A stretch of DNA of 39,397 bases from Bacteroidota bacterium (GCA_030706735.1 JAUZNZ010000037.1:1-39397); one strand, 5' to 3'. Numbered from the stretch's first letter, positions 8,663 through 15,748 are shown. The notes: generated by a model from the sequence alone, not told the origin. A program made the numbers and translations.

Positions 8663-8710
8663 TCAGGAAAGTGCGTCCGAAATAAAGGTGGGATGAAAAT
8701 ATTGATCGCA

Positions 8711-8743
8711 CAAAGTTATGGACGCGGGCCGGAATGTGCACAA
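8711..8743 (-). promoter_or_regulatory. Predicted tra operon promoter
   Basis: On the minus strand a perfect Bacteroidetes -7 box TAACTTTG (TAnnTTTG) lies at 8718-8711. It is preceded by TTG at 8743-8741 with a 22-base gap, close to the usual -33 spacing. The transcript would start near 8705 and carry a leader of about 130 bases. Confidence 0.55.
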
Positions 8744-8929
8744 GGAACTACGGCATAAACGCAGCCCTCGCGCACAGCCCCATCCTTTATTCCGTTCCTC
8801 CTTGGCCCATGTCCGGCCTTATCCATGTTTTCCGCGTGATCATTATTTCTTCAACTATTAAACTCACAAACATGGAAAAACGAATGCAAGGAACCGGAAA
8901 CCATTTCAATCACTACAAAGACCTTAGCT

Positions 8930-9376
8930 ATGAACCTAAAAAGATATCCTTACAGAATCAGTGGAAACAACCTTGATTTTCATTTTGAAAGTGAAGGACC
9001 AAATGGCAAGGTCTCAAAACTCATCCGTTATTCACCAGACAATGAGCAAGGAACGACCTATTTCAACCTGGCATTTGGAGATTACGATCCGGTAACTGGG
9101 AATTTAAATGACTCTAGCCGGACGAACAATCGGGATCTTGACATGATACTTGCCACGATTGCGTCGAGCGTTTTGGAATTTACAGCCTATTTTCCTGATG
9201 CAATTGTCTACGCTGAAGGGAGTACCGAATCTAGGACGAGATTATACCAAATGGCGATATCGGCTAACTTGAGTCAGATCAAGAGATATCTTCATGTATT
9301 TGGGTTGCTCGGTGAGGTATGGGAACCATTTCGCAAGAATATCACCTATTCGGCATTTTTTGTAAAACGAAAATGA
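8930..9376 (+). CDS. DUF6934 family protein
   Basis: This 148-residue protein begins MNLKRYPYRISGN and contains the blocks FESEGPNGKVSKLIRYS, YFNLAFGDYDPVTG, SSRTNNRDLDMILATIAS and VYAEGSTESRTRLYQM, and it ends FFVKRK. I recognise this as the DUF6934 family, common in Bacteroidota and usually followed by a short basic protein, as here. No signal peptide or membrane segment is present, so it is probably cytosolic. The conserved GSTxxRTRLY segment may be functionally important, but no activity is known to me. The next gene starts 31 bases downstream and the pair ends at a strong terminator. A toxin-antitoxin-like pairing is possible but unproven. Confidence 0.75.
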   Translation: MNLKRYPYRISGNNLDFHFESEGPNGKVSKLIRYSPDNEQGTTYFNLAFGDYDPVTGNLNDSSRTNNRDLDMILATIASSVLEFTAYFPDAIVYAEGSTESRTRLYQMAISANLSQIKRYLHVFGLLGEVWEPFRKNITYSAFFVKRK

Positions 9377-9407
9377 TTAGTAATTTCGTTAAATAAGGAG
9401 GATAATT

Positions 9408-9581
9408 ATGGCAACAAATAGTAATAAGAGGAAAAGGGCTCAAAAAGTCGAAACGAGTCTTCCTGATGGTATTCCAAATATTGACTTTGGGAACGATCCT
9501 TATATTATAAAAAAGAATGAGCGAGCAAGAGCTGTCATTAAAAGGGTTGGCTTTCCTAAAGAACTCATGAACAAAAAGTAG
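9408..9581 (+). CDS. Small basic partner of the DUF6934 protein (57 residues)
   Basis: The frame runs ATG 9408 to TAG 9581 and encodes MATNSNKRKRAQKVETSLPD..., ending RAVIKRVGFPKELMNKK. AAGGAGG lies at 9395-9401, seven bases upstream of the ATG, so translation initiation is well supported. The N-terminus is highly basic and may bind nucleic acid. The C-terminal R.VI.RVGFP motif recurs, as I recall, in short proteins encoded beside DUF6934 genes. It follows DUF6934 by 31 bases and is followed 19 bases later by a terminator, which makes a compact two-gene unit. Confidence 0.75.
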   Translation: MATNSNKRKRAQKVETSLPDGIPNIDFGNDPYIIKKNERARAVIKRVGFPKELMNKK

Positions 9582-9600
9582 TCAAAACCCATCTATTCAC

Positions 9601-9635
9601 GCCCGCAGTAAGCTAGTCTTTCTGCGGGCTTTTTT
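9601..9635 (+). terminator. Intrinsic terminator after the DUF6934 pair
   Basis: The perfect 8-bp stem GCCCGCAG (9601-9608) / CTGCGGGC (9622-9629) has a 13-base loop and is followed by six T. It closes the two-gene DUF6934 unit. Confidence 0.85.
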
Positions 9636-9652
9636 GTCTCATCTCGCGGACG

Positions 9653-9702
9653 AAAATGGGTGTTTTAACCCATTTTGGCAATCAAGGGCTTGCTTATATT
9701 GC
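9653..9702 (+). promoter_or_regulatory. Promoter and inverted repeat upstream of the 9736 gene
   Basis: Arms AAAATGGGT (9653-9661) and ACCCATTTT (9668-9676) form a perfect 9-bp inverted repeat with a 6-base spacer. TTTTGG at 9673-9678 could serve as the -33 element, and TATATTGC at 9695-9702 as a TAnnTTTG-like -7 box. The repeat overlaps the -33 region, as an operator would. Confidence 0.5.
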
Positions 9703-9735
9703 CGCTAATCGCGAATTCCCTAAAATTTATCATTT

Positions 9736-11082
9736 ATGAGAAATGTCTTGATGCTGATCCTCATCTCTATTCCTGCTATGCTGGTGGCGCAGGACTTCAA
9801 TTCCGTTAGGGATTCTTTATGGAGAATGGACACCACTATTATGAACAGAAAGGGCATGATTGTAGCAAATCAGTCCTTGAACAAATATATGGGCGCAAAG
9901 GTGGCCTATTATCTGGCTAGCTCCGGCGATTTATCCCTTTATAAAATGTATGCCATCTTTACCCCTTCTGATAATTCGGCATATGCAGCGTACAACATTC
10001 CCTGTATGGGTGAAGACAATCGTGTCCGATCGTTGACTACGGTTGGCGCGAACCTAAACTACGCTAACGCCATGGCTACAATATTTAGCCAAAAGAAGTT
10101 TCAGGGGAATTTAAGCCTAAGCGCAAAATGGACCCATTTCTTCCGTGGTGGCGTTTACTTCGACACGAACAAACAAGTGCAGTCAAGGATCTCCGATTTC
10201 ATTATTGCGGCTTCACAAAAGGAATATATGCATCGTCAAAGGGTTATAGAGAGGGCCATTCTTGAAGGACAAATGGCAAAGGATTCTACTGAAATAATAC
10301 GCCAGGTTAAACTGATTCGGCACATTGACTCAAGTTTTAGTCGCAACGCATTACACGAAATACGCGCGGCGGGATTTAAAAATTTATCAAGTGCATATCT
10401 GGATCAATTTACCTCCAACGAGGCAAGTCTCTTAGATAGCACTGGTAATCAATCTCACAATGGTATGCATGCGTCCTGGGTAACGTTCAGTTTTTTAGTG
10501 CCTGCGGTAACAAATTCTTATTCTGTGGCGGATAGCAATTCATTGGTATTTAATGACAAATCAAATTTCCCTTTTGATCTTACGGTACTTTATTCGAATT
10601 TGATAGAAAATAGGAAGAGGGGCGTGTGGTTCTTTACCTTCGAGCCGCATTTATTCTACAATAACTCAATAATGAGCGGACAGCTCACCAAATCGACACT
10701 GGATCAGTACAAGAACTATGGAGGCACCGATACCTTGAATTATCTGAATATTGCGTCAAACGATGCATATATTGGAGCCTACTCCAATTTTTGGACCTTT
10801 GCCTTAAAGGGGAAAGCAGTCTATTTTTTCCCTTGGTTGAACAATTCGATTGGTCTAAGCTTGTCGGCGGAGCAGAACTTTGGCACATATCGTCCCCTAA
10901 ATCTGGTTGCCGGAATGCCATTAAAACTCTCGGGCCAGTCGGCGTCAAATCCTGTCAATCTGGAAATCCAGTTGTCGTTTAAAGACATCAATAATACAGT
11001 TTTCCCTGGGCAAAAGACCTGGGACAAGGCGTCTGTTGGCATTAGTGTGGGGTTGCCTTTTGATAGTATTATTTACAAATGA
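9736..11082 (+). CDS. Secreted protein of unknown function, possible outer-membrane barrel
   Basis: The 448-residue product has a signal peptide (MRNVLMLILISIPAMLVAQ). The mature part contains many alternating-hydrophobic strands (for example GNLSLSAKWTHFFRGGVYFD near 125-145 and SVGISVGLPFD at the end). These, and the Asn/Ser/Tyr-rich character, suggest a beta-rich envelope protein. A helical insert lies near residues 160-215 (KEYMHRQRVIERAILEGQMAK). I recognise no family. The gene stands alone between a terminator and a convergent regulator gene. Its own promoter with an inverted repeat lies just upstream. It is AT-richer than the tra genes and is probably cargo. Confidence 0.7.
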   Translation: MRNVLMLILISIPAMLVAQDFNSVRDSLWRMDTTIMNRKGMIVANQSLNKYMGAKVAYYLASSGDLSLYKMYAIFTPSDNSAYAAYNIPCMGEDNRVRSLTTVGANLNYANAMATIFSQKKFQGNLSLSAKWTHFFRGGVYFDTNKQVQSRISDFIIAASQKEYMHRQRVIERAILEGQMAKDSTEIIRQVKLIRHIDSSFSRNALHEIRAAGFKNLSSAYLDQFTSNEASLLDSTGNQSHNGMHASWVTFSFLVPAVTNSYSVADSNSLVFNDKSNFPFDLTVLYSNLIENRKRGVWFFTFEPHLFYNNSIMSGQLTKSTLDQYKNYGGTDTLNYLNIASNDAYIGAYSNFWTFALKGKAVYFFPWLNNSIGLSLSAEQNFGTYRPLNLVAGMPLKLSGQSASNPVNLEIQLSFKDINNTVFPGQKTWDKASVGISVGLPFDSIIYK

Positions 11083-11120
11083 ATGTTTTGGGATCGCTGT
11101 CCATTTGAGGATTTACGCGC

Positions 11121-11681
11121 TCAGGCTGGCGCAGGTACGACCGAATTAAGCTCCTCCATACTGATCTGCAGATACTCCGCCAGCACTTCCCGCGGCACGC
11201 GTCCCAGCATCCAGGAATGGTGCTTCAAGATCTCGGGCAGCCGGTACTTTGGCGACATCCGCCAAAGGTTGTATGCCATATCACTATCTGCAATTCCCCG
11301 CAGTGTAATGATCAGGCCGATCCTGTTATAGGCGGGATCGCATCGATACAACCATTTCAGGTCCTCTTCTGCGATGAATTCCAGGTGGGTCGGCTCAATC
11401 GCAATCATTGGTCTAAGATCTGGCGAATCAGGATCCGAGCAACCAAAAGTTATGAATAGTCGACGCTCTCTAAAGAACCGCACTATCCTGGTGCTACCGG
11501 CGGGTCCATTTTGAATACGCTTGAGAATTCCTTTTGTGATCAGAGCGACGCCGCTTTCGTAGCCGTTTTGTTGCCAATCCTCCCCGGTATCCAGGTTGAT
11601 TGTTCTGACAAAGCTTATCATTTTGTCTCTTACTTCCGTCGAAAGAGGTTGGATCGCGTTCAACCGATTAATCAATTGCAT
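11121..11681 (-). CDS. Crp/Fnr-like protein with a shortened DNA-binding end
   Basis: From the ATG at 11681 (MQLINRLNAIQPLSTEVRDK) the protein has 186 residues. The N-terminal pattern and length match Bacteroidota Crp/Fnr-like regulators such as the one at 12649. A central beta-rich region corresponds to the cyclic-nucleotide-binding fold (VRFFRERRLFITFG...). The C-terminus RVPREVLAEYLQISMEELNSV looks like a helix-turn-helix but stops, with only PAPA after it. It therefore lacks the basic recognition-helix end (RVRREY) seen in the neighbour. It may be a non-DNA-binding modulator or may use another surface. It follows rteC on the same strand after 64 bases. Confidence 0.65.
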   Translation of the reverse strand: MQLINRLNAIQPLSTEVRDKMISFVRTINLDTGEDWQQNGYESGVALITKGILKRIQNGPAGSTRIVRFFRERRLFITFGCSDPDSPDLRPMIAIEPTHLEFIAEEDLKWLYRCDPAYNRIGLIITLRGIADSDMAYNLWRMSPKYRLPEILKHHSWMLGRVPREVLAEYLQISMEELNSVVPAPA

Positions 11682-11700
11682 AAAATAAATTTTTAAGTAA

Positions 11701-11727
11701 GGGCGACCCGATGCTCCCGAGCCGCCC
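11701..11727. repeat. GC-rich hairpin between rteC and the Crp/Fnr-like gene
   Basis: GGGCG (11701-11705) and CGCCC (11723-11727) pair around a loop that contains CTCCCGAGCC. The same ten bases followed by GCCC recur at 19579-19588 in the mob leader hairpin. In the minus-strand transcript this hairpin would lie between the two regulator genes. Confidence 0.45.
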
Positions 11728-11745
11728 ATTTTCCAAACCATAACC

Positions 11746-12570
11746 CTATCCCGAGTGCTTTTGGACATCCTCTGCGAGTGAATGCAGGAACGGCGTCGGA
11801 TCTTTCTTCCGGTTCCGATTGCTGTGGAGGACGTCGTAAATATTGCCAAGCTTCCGTCCGAATACCAGTTCGAACAAGTTCGCCAAAGACTTCGTGTCCA
11901 GGGGTTTTCCATCCATTTTGATTAGCTTTCGCGTGCTGAAGGCATCGATCAGCTCCCCCGCGTCGGCATTCGATCCCTCGAACTCAAGCCGAAGGCCCGC
12001 AAACGAACTCCGGCCGGGCACCCCTTCGTCCTGTAGTTGCTGCGCTCGTTTCTCCAGCCATTGCCGCGAGTGCCGCATGGAGAACAGCTTGGATACCAGG
12101 TAGCATCCCAGGGGGAAGTTGGGATCCAATATCGCGGTCATCTCGCCGGGAATGTGGTATCCCACGGCATTCCGGACGAACCATTGTTCGTCATGGTTTC
12201 CATTCCCCGCATAGTGGTATTCAATAAAGGCGGCATTTGCCCGAAAGAACTTCTCTGTTTCCTCCAGCTCGGCGGCCAGAAAGGCGGCGTGTTTCTCCCT
12301 GTCCATGCCGAACGTGTGCAGCTCTACATGGAATAGCCGGTTATAGTAAAAGAACCGACTGTAAAAGGGTGGGGCCAGGTCCCGGAAATAAACGATCTCA
12401 TCCACTTTGTCCGCGAAATGATGCCCCAGCACAAAATCCTTCAGTTCGTCGATGACCGCATTGCATTGCCGGCGACTCCGGTCGAAGCGGATAATAGGGT
12501 CCGTTTCCATCGCCAGCCCGTCCAACTCCCGCTTCAACCTTTCCTCCAATTCCAGGAAAAACGATTGCAT
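11746..12570 (-). CDS. rteC: RteC-family regulator of conjugative transposon excision/transfer
   Basis: The product is 274 residues. Diagnostic blocks of the RteC family are PPFYSRFFYYNRLFHVEL near residues 67-84, ELEETEKFFRANAAFIEYHYAGNGN..DEQWFVR near 101-134, and the C-terminal helix-turn-helix-like region DTKSLANLFELVFGRKLGNIYDVLHSNRNRKKDPTPFL. In CTnDOT, RteC activates excision genes. Here it sits between the tra and mob operons of the same element, so it probably controls transfer. A palindrome and a -7-like box lie upstream (12590-12632). The ATG at 12570 is the only good start. The gene is intact. Confidence 0.9.
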   Translation of the reverse strand: MQSFFLELEERLKRELDGLAMETDPIIRFDRSRRQCNAVIDELKDFVLGHHFADKVDEIVYFRDLAPPFYSRFFYYNRLFHVELHTFGMDREKHAAFLAAELEETEKFFRANAAFIEYHYAGNGNHDEQWFVRNAVGYHIPGEMTAILDPNFPLGCYLVSKLFSMRHSRQWLEKRAQQLQDEGVPGRSSFAGLRLEFEGSNADAGELIDAFSTRKLIKMDGKPLDTKSLANLFELVFGRKLGNIYDVLHSNRNRKKDPTPFLHSLAEDVQKHSG

Positions 12571-12589
12571 ACCTAAAGAATAAGTAGAT

Positions 12590-12632
12590 CGAAATTAGCG
12601 CGGGTTATCGGAACCTACAACGCCATTTGGCA
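12590..12632 (-). promoter_or_regulatory. rteC promoter with palindrome site 1
   Basis: CGCCATTTGGCA lies at 12621-12632, an 11/12 match to CGCCATTTGGCG. On the minus strand, 27 bases separate it from the last four bases of TAATTTCG (12597-12590), a TAnnTTTG-like box. A further half-site copy in the opposite sense (GGAAATGGCA) starts at 12633. Confidence 0.55.
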
Positions 12633-12648
12633 GGAAATGGCAGCGCGA

Positions 12649-13236
12649 TCATTTTTTCTTCGACTGGTTCGTCGCATACTCCCGTCTCACCCGGTTAAAT
12701 GTCCGCTCGCTGATGTTTAGGTAGGAGGCAAGATCCTTCACCGTCACCCGCCTGGCAATGTCAGGCGCAGTTTTAAGGAGATGGTCATACTTGAATTCTG
12801 GCGTTGTACGGAGGATAGACCGATACCTTTTCTCACTCCATACATAATATTTATTGGTGATCTGCAGGCCATGATCCTTGAACTCGGGAAAGCGATTATA
12901 AATGGCATTAAGTTGTTCATGGCTGATCCCCCAGGTTTCGCAATCCTCGAGGGCGACCAGGGAATCTTCCGAAGGCTCTTGCTCCAGGAAGCTTACAATG
13001 GAGATACATACGTCCCCCTCCTTCATGAACCAGTTTGACGCTTCCTTGGCCCTATGCAGGTAAAAACTGCGCACCAGGCCTTTCTCAATAAAAAAGATTC
13101 GCTTTGCGACATCGCCCGCGCGAAGCAGAAGGTCCCCCCTCCGGTATTTTTTGCATACCAGGATGGACCGTAGATGCGCATCGAGTTCGGGGGACAGCGG
13201 TTTTAGCGAATGCAGGAAACCAAGCAATTGTTCCAT
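12649..13236 (-). CDS. Crp/Fnr family transcriptional regulator
   Basis: This 195-residue protein has an N-terminal cyclic-nucleotide-binding-like beta-roll (YRRGDLLLRAGDVAKRIFFIEKGLVRSFY, residues about 31-59) and a dimer helix. A C-terminal helix-turn-helix follows (VTVKDLASYLNISERTFNRVRREY, about 164-187) with a basic recognition end. This is the common Bacteroidota Crp/Fnr form; the ligand cannot be predicted from sequence. It is transcribed on the minus strand, upstream of rteC, and is divergent from the toxin-like lipoprotein. It is the best local candidate to bind the CGCCATTTGGCG palindromes, one of which lies in its own promoter region (inference). Confidence 0.88.
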   Translation of the reverse strand: MEQLLGFLHSLKPLSPELDAHLRSILVCKKYRRGDLLLRAGDVAKRIFFIEKGLVRSFYLHRAKEASNWFMKEGDVCISIVSFLEQEPSEDSLVALEDCETWGISHEQLNAIYNRFPEFKDHGLQITNKYYVWSEKRYRSILRTTPEFKYDHLLKTAPDIARRVTVKDLASYLNISERTFNRVRREYATNQSKKK

Positions 13237-13351
13237 GTACTAAAGATTTAAGGTTTAATAGTCGTTTGAACGTCCGAAAAGGAAATTAACCCATCGGCCG
13301 AAACCTCAAAATCTTTCCTTCCTCACTTTGGAAAAATCCCCTAAAAACCAG

Positions 13352-13394
13352 TACAGGTAAATACTTATCGCTTTTCCGAATTAGCCATTTGGCG
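13352..13394 (-). promoter_or_regulatory. Palindrome site 2 upstream of the Crp/Fnr gene
   Basis: AGCCATTTGGCG lies at 13383-13394, an 11/12 match to the palindrome. On the minus strand, 27 bases separate it from the last four bases of TACCTGTA (13359-13352), a weak TAnnTTTG-like box. The spacing is the same as at the other three sites. Confidence 0.45.
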
Positions 13395-13496
13395 GGTAAT
13401 GAGCTTTCCATTCTGGCAATCCCGGCCCGGCGGCAACATTAAAACGGCTACCCTTGGGAGATAGACTAATATAACAATCGTCCTCGGAATAAATTC

Positions 13497-13539
13497 CGCC
13501 ATTTGGCGCTAAATCTTCCCAAAATCCTTACTTACTTTG
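13497..13539 (+). promoter_or_regulatory. Palindrome site 3 upstream of the toxin-like lipoprotein
   Basis: CGCCATTTGGCG lies at 13497-13508, with perfect 5-bp arms around TT. It is separated by 27 bases from TTTG at 13536-13539 (box TTACTTTG). The lipoprotein gene starts 40 bases further on. Confidence 0.55.
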
Positions 13540-13579
13540 ACTTGTCCGAAGATTAGCAAACCTTAAACTTTATCAGGGC

Positions 13580-14956
13580 ATGAAACGCCTTATCCACTTA
13601 CTTGCCGCTGGCATGTTGATTATTGCCATAACGCCGGGATGCAAAAAGTCATTTTCGTCCCTTCCCCTATGCAACGACTCCGCCCGCCTCATCGCGGAAG
13701 CACACAAATGGTTCCAGCTTAGCGTTGCCGCGGAGGTTCCGGCACCTGGCATTCAAGCCAACCCCAGGATTAACAGTCCGAAATCGCCGGTTTGGGATCA
13801 GGCCCGCACCTTGGAACTTTCTGACCGTTCTGTTGTCATTGTTCCGCTGCACTATAAGGCTCCCATCTATCTAATGAACCATGCGGCCAACTCGCCCCTT
13901 TTCGTCATTGACCAGGTCGCCCGGTTGGTCATCTACCGGGACAGCCTTCAAAATTTCCGGGCCGAGGTAGTCACCGCCCTGCCAGATAGCTCTTTTTCCC
14001 AGGATGCCCCGTTGCCATTCCACGGGTTATTGCTCATAGAAAACTGGAGCGGAACTCTCCTTTACCGCCTTCATTCCGACGGTCGCAACCTCCTAATCAG
14101 CAACCCCGCTCAGCAACCGTCCACCATCGCCGCCGGCCTGATCACCGAGACCTGTTATGAGATCGTCGGCTACAACTATGCGGCCGACGACCCCACCAAC
14201 GGCGAATCCTGGACCGAAGACGCTGGTTGCAACGCGAACTACTATTTCGGCACCCCTTCCTCCTCCATCGGCCTTACGGCAAAAAGCTATCTCGACATCG
14301 GGGGTGGGGCAGAAGCCCCACCCCCCAGCCCGGCAGGCATGTTTACCGTCGTAAGCGGGGACGATCCAATCGCAGATATTCGCGCTTACATGAAATGCTT
14401 TCAGAATTCCGCGGGATCGATTTATCAGGTCACTTTATCTGTGGAGCAACCGGTGGCTGGATCGCGTATCCCCATATACTTTCCCCCTATTCAATTTGGA
14501 GGAGGCTTTACCATCGGCCATACTTTTCTGATATTTCAACAGACTGCCGCAAATGGTGTAATTACAATCCGCTCGATCGGCTTTTACCCAAAACAAGCCG
14601 TTACTCCCACAAGTCCAAATGGGCCGGGAATGCTCAATGACGACGAAGGACAATACTCAAATATCGGGTTGACCATAACCCTGTCAGCCCAACAGTTTAT
14701 GAATATGATATCCTATGCCATAGGTAGTGCTGATTACAGTTACAATCTAAATTCATATAATTGTACCACGTGGGCGCTTGCTTGCCTTAACGCCGGCGGG
14801 ATGAACATTAGCACCATCCAGGGACAATGGCTATTAGGAAGTGGAGACGATCCGGGAGACTTGGGTGAGGATATAAGAAATATGCCTCTTTCCTCAGGAA
14901 TAAAGCGATATGTTACGGGTCTAGATGCTCCACGAAATGCCGGCAATTGTCAGTAA
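13580..14956 (+). CDS. Chimeric lipoprotein with a permuted papain-like C-terminal domain (toxin candidate)
   Basis: This 458-residue protein has a lipoprotein signal with the lipobox ITPGC (Cys21), so it should be anchored in the envelope. Residues about 22-240 form a domain encoded by GC-rich DNA. A Pro/Gly linker (GGGAEAPPPSP, about 241-252) is encoded by a perfect hairpin. The C-terminal part (about 253-458) is visibly AT-richer. It contains TIGHTFLIF (His314) followed by YNCTTWALACLNAGG (Cys395). The His-before-Cys order with an NC motif resembles circularly permuted papain-like (LRAT/NlpC-type) enzymes. A constant N-terminal carrier, a variable catalytic end and small genes behind it fit a polymorphic toxin. 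The function is inferred. Confidence 0.7.
   Translation: MKRLIHLLAAGMLIIAITPGCKKSFSSLPLCNDSARLIAEAHKWFQLSVAAEVPAPGIQANPRINSPKSPVWDQARTLELSDRSVVIVPLHYKAPIYLMNHAANSPLFVIDQVARLVIYRDSLQNFRAEVVTALPDSSFSQDAPLPFHGLLLIENWSGTLLYRLHSDGRNLLISNPAQQPSTIAAGLITETCYEIVGYNYAADDPTNGESWTEDAGCNANYYFGTPSSSIGLTAKSYLDIGGGAEAPPPSPAGMFTVVSGDDPIADIRAYMKCFQNSAGSIYQVTLSVEQPVAGSRIPIYFPPIQFGGGFTIGHTFLIFQQTAANGVITIRSIGFYPKQAVTPTSPNGPGMLNDDEGQYSNIGLTITLSAQQFMNMISYAIGSADYSYNLNSYNCTTWALACLNAGGMNISTIQGQWLLGSGDDPGDLGEDIRNMPLSSGIKRYVTGLDAPRNAGNCQ
14300..14325. repeat. Perfect GC-only hairpin at the domain junction of the lipoprotein gene
   Basis: GGGGGTGGGGC (14300-14310) and GCCCCACCCCC (14315-14325) are perfect 11-base inverted arms around AGAA. 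They lie exactly where the coding sequence changes from GC-rich to AT-rich. Confidence 0.85.
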
Positions 14957-14972
14957 ATACTAAACTTGTTTT

Positions 14973-15515
14973 ATGAAAGAAAATGTTCAAGGATTTATGT
15001 TAAAATTTATTTTCATCGCAGCACTTGTAAATTTGTTTGGCCTTGCAAATGGTCAGACCAAGAATGCATTGAATCCAGATGAAAAGGCATACTACTCCAA
15101 ATTGAAAGGGCTCTGTAACGCCCTACATGATAATAGGTATTTGGATGATTCAGTCATGCGAAAATTTATCCTGTTGGATTATGTGTTGAATGACACGTCT
15201 AAAGCGAGAATTTCCGACAGGATGGTCAAAATAAAGGGCCTACTTGTCAATTTTGGACGTTATATCGACTCGGTGGGTCTGCCCAATCTCGACGCTGCGC
15301 CTTTAAAATATTATATTAAAAATCCGAAAATTGACAGCGTATTTGAGCCTGACTTAAAAAAATCTATCCCATATATTTTTGCATACTTTAGAAAGGACAA
15401 TCGGAAGAGTCCGCTTGGTTACATACTGTTTGACCCAGAATCTGGGAAAGTTGTGTCTTGGATTCTTCTGAATCAAGGAGGTGCCCGTTTTTTTTTGACC
15501 TTCAACCTTTTTTGA
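14973..15515 (+). CDS. Secreted immunity-like protein next to the toxin candidate
   Basis: The product is 180 residues. A signal peptide (MLKFIFIAALVNLFGLANG) begins at the internal ATG 14997, which has AAGGA four bases upstream. The outer ATG at 14973 gives a slightly longer form and is 16 bases from the lipoprotein stop. The mature protein is helical in its first half and ends with a beta-rich LGYILFDPESGKVVSWILLNQGG block, which is duplicated in the next reading frame. A secreted inhibitor would fit a toxin that acts outside the cytoplasm. A run of nine T near 15488-15496 encodes part of the C-terminus. Family not recognised. Confidence 0.65.
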   Translation: MKENVQGFMLKFIFIAALVNLFGLANGQTKNALNPDEKAYYSKLKGLCNALHDNRYLDDSVMRKFILLDYVLNDTSKARISDRMVKIKGLLVNFGRYIDSVGLPNLDAAPLKYYIKNPKIDSVFEPDLKKSIPYIFAYFRKDNRKSPLGYILFDPESGKVVSWILLNQGGARFFLTFNLF

Positions 15516-15516
15516 T

Positions 15517-15699
15517 TTGTTAGAGCTTACGACGGAGAAGGTTATCTCAAATGGACACGCCAAGAGTGGAGGCATATGGATTAACCTCAATAACGACTTG
15601 GGCTACATTCTATTTGATTCCAAATCTAAGAAGGTTGCATCTTGGATCTTGTCAAATCAAGGTGGAACCTATTATTTCTTAACTTTTATTCTGTTTTGA
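15517..15699 (+). pseudogene. Truncated second copy of the preceding immunity-like gene
   Basis: The frame has no ATG at its start (TTG at best). Its C-terminal 33 residues, LGYILFDSKSKKVASWILSN..., match the end of the preceding protein closely, including NQGG and the final FLTF.LF. The part before it (TTEKVISNGHAKSGGIWINLNND) has no match in the intact copy. It looks like the tail of a related immunity gene left after recombination. The DNA copies are diverged, so the event is not recent. Confidence 0.65.
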
Positions 15700-15748
15700 C
15701 GTCGCCAACTAGTTGAACAGAGATGATTTTCCCGCTAAAATATTTGCA

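Larger units (their letters stand above)
8573..8929. other. Intergenic control region between the tra operon and the DUF6934 gene
   Basis: About 350 bases separate two divergent units. The minus-strand half holds a tra promoter and a leader with a large inverted repeat, described separately. The plus-strand half (8760-8929) contains a 34-codon frame starting at 8872 that overlaps the DUF6934 gene out of frame and has no supporting features. No RNA gene was recognised. Confidence 0.6.
13237..13579. other. Divergent intergenic region between the Crp/Fnr gene and the toxin-like lipoprotein
   Basis: The region has 343 bases without a gene. It holds palindrome site 2 directed toward the Crp/Fnr gene and site 3 directed toward the lipoprotein gene, each with its own promoter-like box. 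No RNA gene was recognised. Confidence 0.6.

Noticed and set aside
8872-8976. 34-codon frame overlapping the DUF6934 start
   Set aside because: There is no ribosome-binding site and no similarity pattern. The overlapping DUF6934 start matches its family.
15488-15496. Run of nine T as a phase-variation site
   Set aside because: It is near the C-terminus of the gene, so slippage would alter only the last residues. One sequence gives no evidence of length variation.
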